From a virus, in the IMG/VR virus record IMGVR_UViG_3300036861_000806, positions 1 to 64,000 of that record: a stretch of 64,000 bases of DNA; one strand, written 5' to 3'. Position numbers and translations under genes: made by a program. This document shows, in pieces, positions 33,662-40,696 of this stretch. The notes under the pieces are model-generated. The model worked only from the letters and a program-made list of their open reading frames with translations, did not search any database and had not been told where the DNA came from. Within the stretch, counting starts at the first letter, position 1, and every line of letters starts with the position of its first letter.

Positions 33662-35553
33662 GAGTCGCTCTCCCCAAAGACAAGACCCGTGCTGCACCGA
33701 CAATTGCTTGCGATGATGCCCTCTGCCATAATGAATCCGTCGACCGTCTGGAGATCATACACATGCCCATGCCACGCGTACCGATTGAGCGCGACCACCT
33801 GATCACGCTGTATTCGCGCAGTCTCACCTACGAGGAGATCGCGCGCGAGTTGCATACCAGCATTGCTGTCGTCTACAGTCGGTTGCGCGAGTGGGGATTG
33901 ATTGGCTCGACCCCACGACACGGCGGGTCGTGGCGACGCGATATTGACGAGGCCTCGCTCATTACGCGCTACCACAGCGGGGAATCCGAGAAGGCCGTCG
34001 CGGACTCGCTGGGCATCAGTAGGACTGCGGTACGCGCTCGACTCCTTGCGGCGGGAGTGCGCCCCCGGACCCAAAGCGAATCCGAGACGCTGAAGTGGCT
34101 CGGACTCAAGCGTGATCGGGCCGCCGTCGAGCGCCAGTGCGCCAGCGCGTGGGCGGCGGCCCGCGGACGCGTCCGATCGTTGTCGGAGTTGCGCGCCTCG
34201 GCGCGAAGTCGTGCTCAGCGTCTCTCTCATGTGGGCCGTTACGAAGAGGCGATCCGCATTGCGTTGCATCGTCTCGGCATGGCCGCCACGCCGCAATATC
34301 AAGTTGGCCCCTACAATCTCGACTTGGCATTGCGCCCATCGCGCGTCGCCGTGGAGATCATCACGGCCTATCTCGACGTGGCGAAGTCCGTCTGCCCGAA
34401 GCGCATCCACTACCTGTTCGATCGGAGCTGGGCCGTTCTGATCATCTGGTGCCCAGCGAAACAGACGCCCGTGATACCGGACGCGCTCGCTCAGTACATC
34501 GTCGCCTTCACGCAGGCTGCTCGCAGCGATCCAGCCGCGCGGCGTCAGTATGGGGTGATTCGGTGTGATGGTCAGCCGGTACCCGCGTCGCGTTTCCAGC
34601 GTTACGACGGGACCCGAGTAGACGGCTTTTAATCCTCGGACGGCACGCGCAACGATGTGCGTGTCCGGGATAAAACAATTGGGGTGGAGTGGCGGTCCCG
34701 TGATGGCACGCCCATCCGATGTCCAGGGTTCGTCGAGCCCGACCTCGACACCGTCGAGTTTTTCACAGGAAAATTCGAGTAAATCATCGTCCGTGACGAT
34801 CCATACCCGCCGCGTCTCTTCACGATCAAGAAGCCCTTGATCGGCCGCCGCCTCCCAGAGCCGCTGTTGTCCTTCGTTCGTCACCGCGACCGTTTCCGTG
34901 CGGGCCAGAGTTTCCGCCCTCGCCTTCAGCTGCGCCCCCGCATATCGCTCCGTCCGCCGCGCAACATCCTCCTCACCGACCCCCTGCGCGACGAGCCGCT
35001 CACGGAATCGCTCGACCGCTGTGACCTGTCGCGAATGCAGCCCAATCACCTCGCGGAGCTCCCGCGCGAGCCAGCGGACCGGGCGCCCCTCGGCCTGCGA
35101 CGCGACGACCAGCGAGCGAACGCCCTCACGCGTTGACGCGGAGATCTCCGTCACCAGCGCGCCAGCGTGCTGATTCGCCCACGCCACGGCCGCCGGGTTG
35201 GTCCGCGCGAAGTCAACCGCGAACCCTGGAGTGCCCCGGAGCGCTTCGCGTCCAGCCTCGGCGCCGACGCCTAGGGCCGCGCCGATGACGGGCCGGATCT
35301 TCGCGCGAAGCGCTTCGGGGAGTCGGTCGAGCAGCAGCGCGGCCTCGACGCGCGAGATCTCGCCAGTCTTCAGCGCCGCTTCAAGGGCGTCGAGGTCGAC
35401 TTGACCGTTCAGCGTGGCGATGGCCGAGAGGAAGGCGCGCCGGGCGGCGGGCTCCAAGCGGGCGGCGAGGCGCGTGACGAGGGGGCGGCGGGCTTTGAGG
35501 ACTGACTGGGCGCCGACGGAACGGAGAAACGCGCCGACGAATTGCGGATGCAC
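33658..35553 (-). CDS. phage head morphogenesis protein (SPP1 gp7-like) carrying an intein
   Basis: 631-codon frame from a GTG at 35553, just after the portal. Residues 1-292 and 618-631 are the exteins: a mostly helical minor head protein whose RAETLARTETVAVTNEGQQR and LHPN|CRCSTGLVF segments are the conserved core and C-terminal Cys motif of the gp7/Mu gpF family. Residues 293-617 are an in-frame intein. Splicing would give a normal 306-residue protein of about the family length, used early in procapsid assembly with the portal. Confidence 0.85.
   Translation of the reverse strand: MHPQFVGAFLRSVGAQSVLKARRPLVTRLAARLEPAARRAFLSAIATLNGQVDLDALEAALKTGEISRVEAALLLDRLPEALRAKIRPVIGAALGVGAEAGREALRGTPGFAVDFARTNPAAVAWANQHAGALVTEISASTREGVRSLVVASQAEGRPVRWLARELREVIGLHSRQVTAVERFRERLVAQGVGEEDVARRTERYAGAQLKARAETLARTETVAVTNEGQQRLWEAAADQGLLDREETRRVWIVTDDDLLEFSCEKLDGVEVGLDEPWTSDGRAITGPPLHPNCFIPDTHIVARAVRGLKAVYSGPVVTLETRRGYRLTITPNHPILTPRGWIAASSLREGDDVLSERVRYHGRLFRWAPDDQNGPAPIEQVVDALRADGLRHVEIGRDDLHGDARWAQCQVEIVGANLILRRGGHAETMQRNADRLFVTAHMRETLSTTSRRGAQLRQRSDASAGRRPRAGALALDGGPITLESEPLQRLGFALGPGAHSRRKESSAYRSPTDAQRVRDGLLGFPAVVARNERGLVNIASPRPAVSWGRANQSPLAQPTVDDSNAGMQLARDLLVGETARIQRDQVVALNRYAWHGHVYDLQTVDGFIMAEGIIASNCRCSTGLVFGESDS
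33704..33732 (+). promoter_or_regulatory. promoter-like hexamers for the antisense endonuclease
   Basis: TTGCTT at 33704-33709 and CATAAT at 33727-33732 with a 17-bp spacer, just inside the 3' border of the intein. A GGAG at 33750 lies 9 nt before the ATG at 33763. The expression signals are thus within the intein codons. Confidence 0.5.
33763..34632 (+). CDS. homing endonuclease-like gene antisense to the intein
   Basis: 289 residues on the plus strand, wholly inside the minus-strand intein. First HTH about residues 15-45 (LTYEEIARELHTSIAVVYSR), second about 64-98 (AVADSLGISRTAVRARLLAA). The C-terminal nuclease domain, residues about 148-215, reads RYEEAIRIALHRLGM, VGPYNLDLALRPSRVAVEII, RIHYLFDRSWAVLIIWC. 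Its acidic E-D-E order and YNLDLA core resemble Vsr-like/EDxHD homing endonucleases. An upstream ATG at 33487 is in frame, but ATG 33763 has the RBS. Most likely it cuts the empty head gene and drives intein homing. Confidence 0.8.
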   Translation: MPMPRVPIERDHLITLYSRSLTYEEIARELHTSIAVVYSRLREWGLIGSTPRHGGSWRRDIDEASLITRYHSGESEKAVADSLGISRTAVRARLLAAGVRPRTQSESETLKWLGLKRDRAAVERQCASAWAAARGRVRSLSELRASARSRAQRLSHVGRYEEAIRIALHRLGMAATPQYQVGPYNLDLALRPSRVAVEIITAYLDVAKSVCPKRIHYLFDRSWAVLIIWCPAKQTPVIPDALAQYIVAFTQAARSDPAARRQYGVIRCDGQPVPASRFQRYDGTRVDGF

Positions 35554-35558
35554 AGAGG

Positions 35559-37067
35559 TCAGCGACGAACCCTCCGGCGCTTCCGTCCGCGTGCGCCGAG
35601 TCGGCGGAGCACGGCGCGTTCCGCCTCATCCATGTCCTCGTCCTCGTCTTCATCCTCGTCGTCCTGATCCATCGGCGCGACGGGCGACGGACTCGTGGGC
35701 GGTGCGGACAGATCGCCGAAGTCATCAGCCTCGGCAAGCTCCGGCTCGAACGACATCGCGGGACCGACGGGGAACAGCTCGCCGCCAGCCTCCGGGCCCA
35801 GCGGATCGAGTCCCTGCGCGGCGCGCCATTCGTCCATCCGGCGCGACCATGGGGCGGCTGTCGCCATCGCCTTGACAAAGTCCTTATCGGTCACGTCGTC
35901 GAAGGCGTAATCGACGATCAGACGCTCATCGAACTCAGGCGCGATTCGCTCCTGGAGCGTGGCTCGGAATGATTCCAATTCTGGCTGAAGCACCCAGTTC
36001 GCGAACAGTGTTTCACTCGCGTCTATGGTGGCGCGATTCGACGATTCAATCACGCCTAATAGCTCGGGCGGAACTCCGGCAACCTGGAAGACGGTGTCGC
36101 GTGAGAACCTACGAAGCGCCTCCATCTGGAGATTGCGGAAATTCGGATCCTTGAATTCCTCAATCCCTAGCTCCGTCTTGCTGAACCTCGCTCGGAAACT
36201 CCTCCAGAATCCTTCGTGGTTACGGCGCCAGTCCTGCTCAAGCTGTCGTACCTGCGGGTCGGTCCACGTCTGTCCGTTCTTCGGGAAGACGACGAAGTCA
36301 GGGCGGGCGCCGTTTAGGAATACTTGACGTTGGGTCGAGGCCGCATACTGATCCGTCTCGATTTCATCGGCGAGCGCTCGCGCCAAGCCGGTGCCCCGGC
36401 CATAGGGGTTTTCCAGATTCGGTTTCACGAACCACGTGATCTCGGTCTCAGGGATTGCGCCCTGCCAGCCTCGGAATGAGACGAAGAACGTCCGGGATGA
36501 CGGCGTTGGAGTCGCACGGATCCAATGCGGGGGGATCGGATAGACGGCGATAGGAACGCCGAGGGCGTTTCGCTCCTTCACCCAGAACGCCTCGCCCTCC
36601 ACGTAGCGGAGCGCAAACATCACGCGCCGCACGTCGAGCCCGGTCAGCACCGTGTTGCCGCCAGACATCAGGTCGAGGAACGGATGTTCGGTCAGCTCTT
36701 CAAGCTGTCCCGCCGCCTTGAGACGGGCGAGGGCAATGCGCCGACGTGCAAATGGCGCCGATTGGAGCATCTTGACCCGCACGGCTGCTCGGCGTCCATC
36801 AGAGAGCGAGCGCCCGGTGCGGACGACCTTAGCCTGCCACTCAATGGGAGCCAGGGCTGAGGCGACCTTGTCGGCGACGGCATGAAGCCAGGGGGCATCC
36901 GCGTAGGCGGCGATCCGCTCGCGGGCCCCGCGGGTGGGGGCGGCGCCGATCGCGCCGGGCCATATTCCACTCAAAAGTCCAAAGGCTTGCTGGCTGGAGC
37001 GGTCGTCGAAGATCCCAACGGCAGCGCGCACAGCGATGTTAAGACGCTGGCGGAACGTCGGGGTCAT
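35559..37067 (-). CDS. portal protein (HK97 type)
   Basis: 502 residues; ATG 37067 overlaps the TGA of the preceding HTH gene, so I prefer it to the ATG 12 nt earlier. APWLHAVADKVASALAPIEW, TEHPFLDLMSGGN, YPIPPHWIRATPTP, ENPYGRGTGLARALADEIET and GVPPELLGVIESSNRATIDA are the expected portal blocks. The C-terminus is a very acidic stretch (about 12 alternating Asp/Glu) followed by a basic tip, longer than usual. It forms the dodecameric DNA gate. Confidence 0.92.
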   Translation of the reverse strand: MTPTFRQRLNIAVRAAVGIFDDRSSQQAFGLLSGIWPGAIGAAPTRGARERIAAYADAPWLHAVADKVASALAPIEWQAKVVRTGRSLSDGRRAAVRVKMLQSAPFARRRIALARLKAAGQLEELTEHPFLDLMSGGNTVLTGLDVRRVMFALRYVEGEAFWVKERNALGVPIAVYPIPPHWIRATPTPSSRTFFVSFRGWQGAIPETEITWFVKPNLENPYGRGTGLARALADEIETDQYAASTQRQVFLNGARPDFVVFPKNGQTWTDPQVRQLEQDWRRNHEGFWRSFRARFSKTELGIEEFKDPNFRNLQMEALRRFSRDTVFQVAGVPPELLGVIESSNRATIDASETLFANWVLQPELESFRATLQERIAPEFDERLIVDYAFDDVTDKDFVKAMATAAPWSRRMDEWRAAQGLDPLGPEAGGELFPVGPAMSFEPELAEADDFGDLSAPPTSPSPVAPMDQDDEDEDEDEDMDEAERAVLRRLGARGRKRRRVRR

Positions 37068-37259
37068 ACATGTCTCCACGCGACTCCGGTCGCAATGAGA
37101 GCAATATTTTGAACTGTTACGCCGAATTCTTCTGCCAGCTCTCTGCGCGGCGTAGTCGCGACGCGTCGTTTGAGTGTGCTCAGGGTCGAGTCTCCCGTCT
37201 CATGATAGCGGGGCGACCGTTGATCGCTGGCTCAGGCTATAGAGTTTGGGGCGCGCCAT
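37064..37259 (-). pseudogene. small HTH protein with a +1 frame offset
   Basis: ATG 37257-37259 starts MARPKLYSLSQRSTVA. After GTCGCCCC (about 37210-37217) the frame one base on reads RYHETGDSTLSTLKRRV, then PRRELAEEFGVTVQNIALIA and TGVAWRHV, ending in a TGA that overlaps the portal ATG. This is a classic HTH of phage and homing-endonuclease-linked proteins. Without the shift the first frame stops within 20 codons. One extra C in a CCCC run would explain it, or true frameshifting. Confidence 0.55.
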
Positions 37260-37265
37260 CTGTCG

Positions 37266-37691
37266 TCACGGGTCCGCCTCGGGCGGCAAGCCGAAGAATC
37301 CGGGCTCGATGGCGTCTGGCGCGACGAGAAGAGCATTGCCGTTCCACTCGCCCGGTATCCAGGGCGATGCCCGGCGCAGATCCGAGAATCGTCCTTCACC
37401 GGCCAGCTCCACGACACGCGAGACCTTCGCTGCCCAGCCGTCTGCGCGCCATCGAAGGGACTGTACGGCGAGCGCCCGCACGTGGGGATCATGGCCGTTT
37501 TGAGCGGCGGCGAGGATTTCGATGCCGATGCCGCCCGCGTCTGGCGTTGGCAACGGGACGTTCGTCACGATTCGGTCACCAACTTCGCCGGCCTGTGGCG
37601 CTGTTCGGCCGTGGTATACGGCGGAGGTTCGTCCTTCATTGGCCACGATTCGAACAAGGTCTGGAACCGCGCGGACCCGCACGGCGCTCAT
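37266..37691 (-). CDS. hypothetical protein, 141 residues
   Basis: MSAVRVRAVPDLVRIVANEG, GDRIVTNVPLPTPDAGG and a C-terminal WIPGEWNGNALLVAP. Overlaps the upstream stop. Not recognised. Lies between replication-like small genes and the portal. Confidence 0.5.
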   Translation of the reverse strand: MSAVRVRAVPDLVRIVANEGRTSAVYHGRTAPQAGEVGDRIVTNVPLPTPDAGGIGIEILAAAQNGHDPHVRALAVQSLRWRADGWAAKVSRVVELAGEGRFSDLRRASPWIPGEWNGNALLVAPDAIEPGFFGLPPEADP

Positions 37692-38113
37692 AGCGGCAGC
37701 TCCGAGCCGTGAAGTAGGTCGACTAGGAGTTGGAGGTCTGCACCGAGATACGTTCGCGGCAGCGTGTGCAGACGCCCGCGCCGGATGGCCTGCTCGTAGG
37801 TGAGGCCCAGGAGCCTGGCCTCATGCGCGATCAGTTCGCGGACTTCCTCGGTGCTCAGCGGGTTCCCCTGCTCCAGCGACCGAGTGAGTGTCGTGGCGAG
37901 TTGGCGCCCGGTTCCGTCCTTCGTCCGTTTCAGCGGCATGCGGCGCTGCACAAGCCGATGCGCCGCCGCAATGATCCCCTCTGGCGTCGCCTTGCACCCC
38001 GCAAGGTTCTTATCGAGTTTCTTACGGAAGTCGCGCCGCTTCGAGAGCCAGACGAAGAATGCCAGGAGCTTGAGCTTCGCCTCGGCTGATCGCTTGCGGC
38101 GCTTCCTCTTCAT
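37688..38113 (-). CDS. hypothetical basic protein, 141 residues
   Basis: ATG 38113 with a strong RBS (AAGGAGG). N-terminus is highly basic (MKRKRRKRSAEAKLKLLAFF). The rest is helical with LLGLTYEQAIRRGRLHTLP. Nucleic-acid binding is plausible. No family. Confidence 0.55.
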   Translation of the reverse strand: MKRKRRKRSAEAKLKLLAFFVWLSKRRDFRKKLDKNLAGCKATPEGIIAAAHRLVQRRMPLKRTKDGTGRQLATTLTRSLEQGNPLSTEEVRELIAHEARLLGLTYEQAIRRGRLHTLPRTYLGADLQLLVDLLHGSELPL

Positions 38114-38141
38114 CGATCCTCCTTCATGCCTCGGTGTGGCG

Positions 38142-38762
38142 TTAGCGCTTGGTACCGCTCCGCTTCGGTTTCGGCTCATCGCCGCCGTTTTCTTTCGAGA
38201 CCGACCACTCCGTCACGACGAAGCGCCCATATTCCGGGCGCCACGCGCCGGTGCCAACGAGCATCCCAGCCTGCTCGGTCGCCTGCCGCACGGCCTCAGG
38301 CGGCACGGCATCATCCACGACGACGAGGCGCACGCGCAGCAGCCAGCCCGCTTTGAGTGCGGGCCGACGGATGATCGCCATCTTGCCCTTGGGGCCCGGC
38401 GGCTGACGACCCGGAACCTGATGCAAGTAATCGCGCTCGGCGACCATCTTTCCATTCTCCGTCACAAACCGCCCCGGCTCACGCACAAACAGCACGGCGG
38501 CGAGCCTCTGTCGAAGTGGCTTACGATTGAACTTGAGCCCGGCCGCGCTGGCGCCTTCGAGGATGGTCTTCTTGACGGTCCACTGGGGCCAGTAGAGCCC
38601 CGCGTCGTCAGCGTAGGCTCGCTTCTCAGCCAGCTTCGCCCGCTGTTCGTCGGACATGTCGCCGGAGGACTTGCCGCTTCGAAAGTTGGCCATCTCCTCG
38701 TCGGGCATTCGGTTGAACAGCATATCCGCCAGTCCTTTAAACGTCGCGTCGATCGTGTACAT
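38142..38762 (-). CDS. conserved phage hypothetical protein, 206 residues
   Basis: ATG 38762. MYTIDATFKGLADMLFNRMP, then RRPALKAGWLLRVRLVVVDD and GTGAWRPEYGRFVVTEW, form an alpha/beta protein I recognise as widespread among phages but without a known function. The basic tail is KPKRSGTKR. It lies directly downstream of the pentamer array, which occupies its 5' leader. Confidence 0.6.
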   Translation of the reverse strand: MYTIDATFKGLADMLFNRMPDEEMANFRSGKSSGDMSDEQRAKLAEKRAYADDAGLYWPQWTVKKTILEGASAAGLKFNRKPLRQRLAAVLFVREPGRFVTENGKMVAERDYLHQVPGRQPPGPKGKMAIIRRPALKAGWLLRVRLVVVDDAVPPEAVRQATEQAGMLVGTGAWRPEYGRFVVTEWSVSKENGGDEPKPKRSGTKR

Positions 38763-38792
38763 GCTCGCCTCCAGGGATTGAGGGTTCGCATC

Positions 38793-39034
38793 GCTGTGCT
38801 TTACTCCGCATCGCTTGGCACGGCTCGGCTGTGCTAAGCTGCGCTTCACCACGCTTTGCTGCGGCTGTTTCATCGCTTTGCTTTGCTACGCCATGCCTCG
38901 CTCGGCTCAACTCAGCCGCGCCTGGCTACGCTCCGGCTGTTTCATCGCTCTGCCTTGCTTTGCTGAGCTTGGCTTCGCTGGGCTAGACTGCGCTAGGCTT
39001 AACTCCGCCCAGCTGCGCTAGGCTGCGCTACGAC
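38793..39034. repeat. degenerate GCTNN pentamer array, 46 units in three blocks
   Basis: GCT (or ACT, GCC, GCA) recurs at exact 5-nt steps: block 1 at 38793-38863 (15 units), block 2 at 38875-38935 (13 units), block 3 at 38947-39032 (18 units). The phase changes twice, each time at the same 11-nt joint GCTGTTTCATC (38864 and 38936). The two N positions vary freely, so it is not a simple satellite. It fills the only sizeable gap in this stretch. No reading frame on either strand gives a sensible protein. Confidence 0.9.
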
Positions 39035-39351
39035 TCGTCCTGCCTCCTTTCCCTCCGCTCGCCGACGCAGGTAATGCCGCCAGGATCGGCGCCGACGGCA
39101 TCGCGACTTGCACGAATCGGCGGAACTCCGCCTTGTCGTTCGCCAGCTCGCGCGCCAACACGAGGAAGTTGGTTTCCCGGGCGCTCTCGGTCTGCTTGCT
39201 CCGCGTCCACGCCGACAGCGCTGTCGCGGCGATTCGCGCCTTGCCGATGTCGAGGCTTGTGTGTTCAGACAGCGAGGAACTTGCGCAGCGCGGAGATAGA
39301 CTCCGTGCCGAGCAGATCGAGATCAGTTTGAGGTTGACGCATTTCGATCAT
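39018..39351 (-). pseudogene. small hypothetical gene with a +1 frame offset
   Basis: ATG 39351 with AAAGGAG gives MIEMRQPQTDLDLLGTESIS ALRKFLAV then TGA at 39265. The frame one base on continues EHTSLDIGKARIAATALSAW and RELANDKAEFRRFVQVAMPS to a stop at 39018. Both parts look like one typical small phage protein. The junction GTCTGA resembles a +1 shift site (Val codon then UGA), or is an indel. The C-terminal codons run into the pentamer array. Confidence 0.45.
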
Positions 39352-39393
39352 AGGTGATGTTCTCCTTTCAGGGATTGAGGGAGAGTTGGGGCT

Positions 39394-39600
39394 TTACCGC
39401 TCGAACACCGGTTCGACTTCGAGCATTTCGTCGTCGTCTCGCAGGACCCGGACACGTTTTGCCCCGAGGCATAGCGGGCAGTCGACGTGCTCCCGTTGAA
39501 GCTGCGCCTCCGTGCAGCCAGGCACCATGCACCCTTGGTGCATGATGATCATAGGGCATGGCCCGACCCAGCCGACCCCGCCGACGCCGACCGCGCTCAC
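39394..39600 (-). CDS. small zinc-binding protein
   Basis: 68 residues, GTG overlapping the upstream TGA. MIIMHQGCMVPGCTEAQLQR and HVDCPLCLGAKRV give a CxxxxC ... CxxC zinc site. Expected role unknown. Confidence 0.55.
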   Translation of the reverse strand: MSAVGVGGVGWVGPCPMIIMHQGCMVPGCTEAQLQREHVDCPLCLGAKRVRVLRDDDEMLEVEPVFER

Positions 39601-39917
39601 CGCAATCTCCTCGGCGGCCCGAAATCACCGCTCCGCGCAGCGTCACCAGGAAACCACGATCCCTCAGCGGCACACGCGGCCTCGACGCTCGTCTCCGGCA
39701 CCGTCTCGGTCTCAACGACGACCTCGCCCGTCGCTGGGTCAGGCGCAGAGACCGAGACGACGCGCCGTCGGGTCGACCCGTCCGCCGCGACAGCCGGCGT
39801 CCCGTCGGACTCGAAGAGGCGGAACACGTCGCCCGTCGACAGGCGCGCAAGCGCCGCCTCACCGCCAGGCAATGCCTCCCAAGCCCCGGCCCGCCAGACC
39901 TCAGCACAACGGGTCAC
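39597..39917 (-). CDS. hypothetical phage protein, MTRxAEVW family
   Basis: 106 residues. MTRCAEVWRAGAWEALPGGE, then TGDVFRLFESDGTPAVAADG, is a short module common in phages, of unknown function. The C-terminal half is beta-like. A partial second copy of the N-terminus occurs at 40428-40490. Confidence 0.55.
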   Translation of the reverse strand: MTRCAEVWRAGAWEALPGGEAALARLSTGDVFRLFESDGTPAVAADGSTRRRVVSVSAPDPATGEVVVETETVPETSVEAACAAEGSWFPGDAARSGDFGPPRRLR

Positions 39918-39978
39918 GGCATTAGACCGGGCGTTCCGACATGCCCGCCCGCTGATCCCGGGCCGTCATGATTGTCGC

Positions 39979-40083
39979 TCACGCCGACCACCCATGCACA
40001 CCGTCATGATGTTCGCCCGCGTGCCCGAGCGGCCACGAGCACTCGTGCGTCCCTTCCGTCGGACAACCGGCGCGGCAAAACAC
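39979..40083 (-). CDS. 34-residue Cys/His zinc protein
   Basis: GTG 40083. FCRAGCPTEGTHECSWPLGH then AGEHHDGVHGW shows CxxxC, HxC and GHxGEH ... H motifs, as in the plus-strand protein at 61014. Short but with an unmistakable metal-binding pattern. Start codon is the least certain part. Confidence 0.5.
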   Translation of the reverse strand: MFCRAGCPTEGTHECSWPLGHAGEHHDGVHGWSA

Positions 40084-40093
40084 TGTCGAAAAA

Positions 40094-40411
40094 TTATGAT
40101 CCCCCTTTTACCCAGCCGCATCGGCTGTGTTGCCGCCAGTCATCAGATCCAAGAACGGGTGCTACTTCAGATCCTGGCACGGCCTGAAATTCCGCCAACA
40201 GTGCGTCACGCGCTTCTCCGAGCCGCTCGACCAGCGCGTCGAACAACGCCTCGACCTGCGCGCAGCGGAGCCCTGCGTCCTTGTGCAGCGACGCGGCGGC
40301 CCGTACCCCGAGCGTGAGCGCAGCGAGCCCAGCCCCGAACCCCGCGTCGATCTGAACTGCCGCCATCACGCGCATCGCCGCCTTGACCGCGTCCGTCGTC
40401 GGCTTCGCCAT
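40094..40411 (-). CDS. hypothetical protein, 105 residues
   Basis: RBS AAAGGAG before ATG 40411. Helical, Ala-rich (MAKPTTDAVKAAMRVMAAVQ). Contains CAQVEALFDALVERLGEARD. No family. Confidence 0.5.
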   Translation of the reverse strand: MAKPTTDAVKAAMRVMAAVQIDAGFGAGLAALTLGVRAAASLHKDAGLRCAQVEALFDALVERLGEARDALLAEFQAVPGSEVAPVLGSDDWRQHSRCGWVKGGS

Positions 40412-40490
40412 CAGGATCTCCTTTCTTTCTTTGGTCGTCGGGTAACTCGGCCCAGCCGCCCGCGCGCCATACCTCGGCGCGGCGGGTCAT
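40206..40490 (-). pseudogene. remnant copy of the MTRxAEVW module
   Basis: ATG 40490 overlaps the TGA of the upstream gene and encodes MTRRAEVWRAGGWAELPDDQ, nearly the same as the first 17 residues of the gene at 39597. After about 22 codons the frame turns into Gly/Arg-rich shadow sequence over the next gene. Likely a truncated duplicate. Confidence 0.35.
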
Positions 40491-40696
40491 CGAAGATACG
40501 AACGCTTCCATCGGAGGTCGTACATTCCGCAATTGCATCGTGTCGCCGGAAATGCCGTCCTACAGCGCGACGTCAGATCTCGGATTGTCACGCCGTCATA
40601 GGGGATCGCGATCTGTGTGACATTCTCCAGGGCGACCTCGTGTACAAAGTGCGACCCCTCGTGAATAACGATCAGACGGCGCCCGCCGGTGATCAC
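40487..40696 (-). CDS. small hypothetical protein, 69 residues
   Basis: GTG 40696 overlaps the TGA of the terminase nuclease ORF. MITGGRRLIVIHEGSHFVHE VALENVTQI is a beta-rich start; Cys-rich end (RCNCGMYDLRW). Coupled, no family. Confidence 0.5.
   Translation of the reverse strand: MITGGRRLIVIHEGSHFVHEVALENVTQIAIPYDGVTIRDLTSRCRTAFPATRCNCGMYDLRWKRSYLR

Larger units (their letters stand above)
33703..34677 (-). other. intein (325 residues) in the head morphogenesis gene
   Basis: Begins at Cys293 (CFIPDTHIVARAVRG, block A). Block B is GYRLTITPNHPILTP with TxxH (T330, H333). The middle (residues about 370-420, with DDLHGDARWAQCQVEIVGA) matches the DxHGD region I associate with inteins in phage minor head proteins. 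Block F/G is HGHVYDLQTVDGFIMAEG then IIASN|C, with the terminal Asn617 and +1 Cys618. The residue before the last Asn is Ser instead of the usual His, a variant that can still splice in some inteins. No endonuclease lies in the sense frame; one lies on the other strand. Confidence 0.85.

Noticed and set aside
38815-39021. 68-codon plus-strand ORF in the pentamer array
   Set aside because: Its CFIAL repeats only reflect the two identical 11-nt joints and the 5-nt period.
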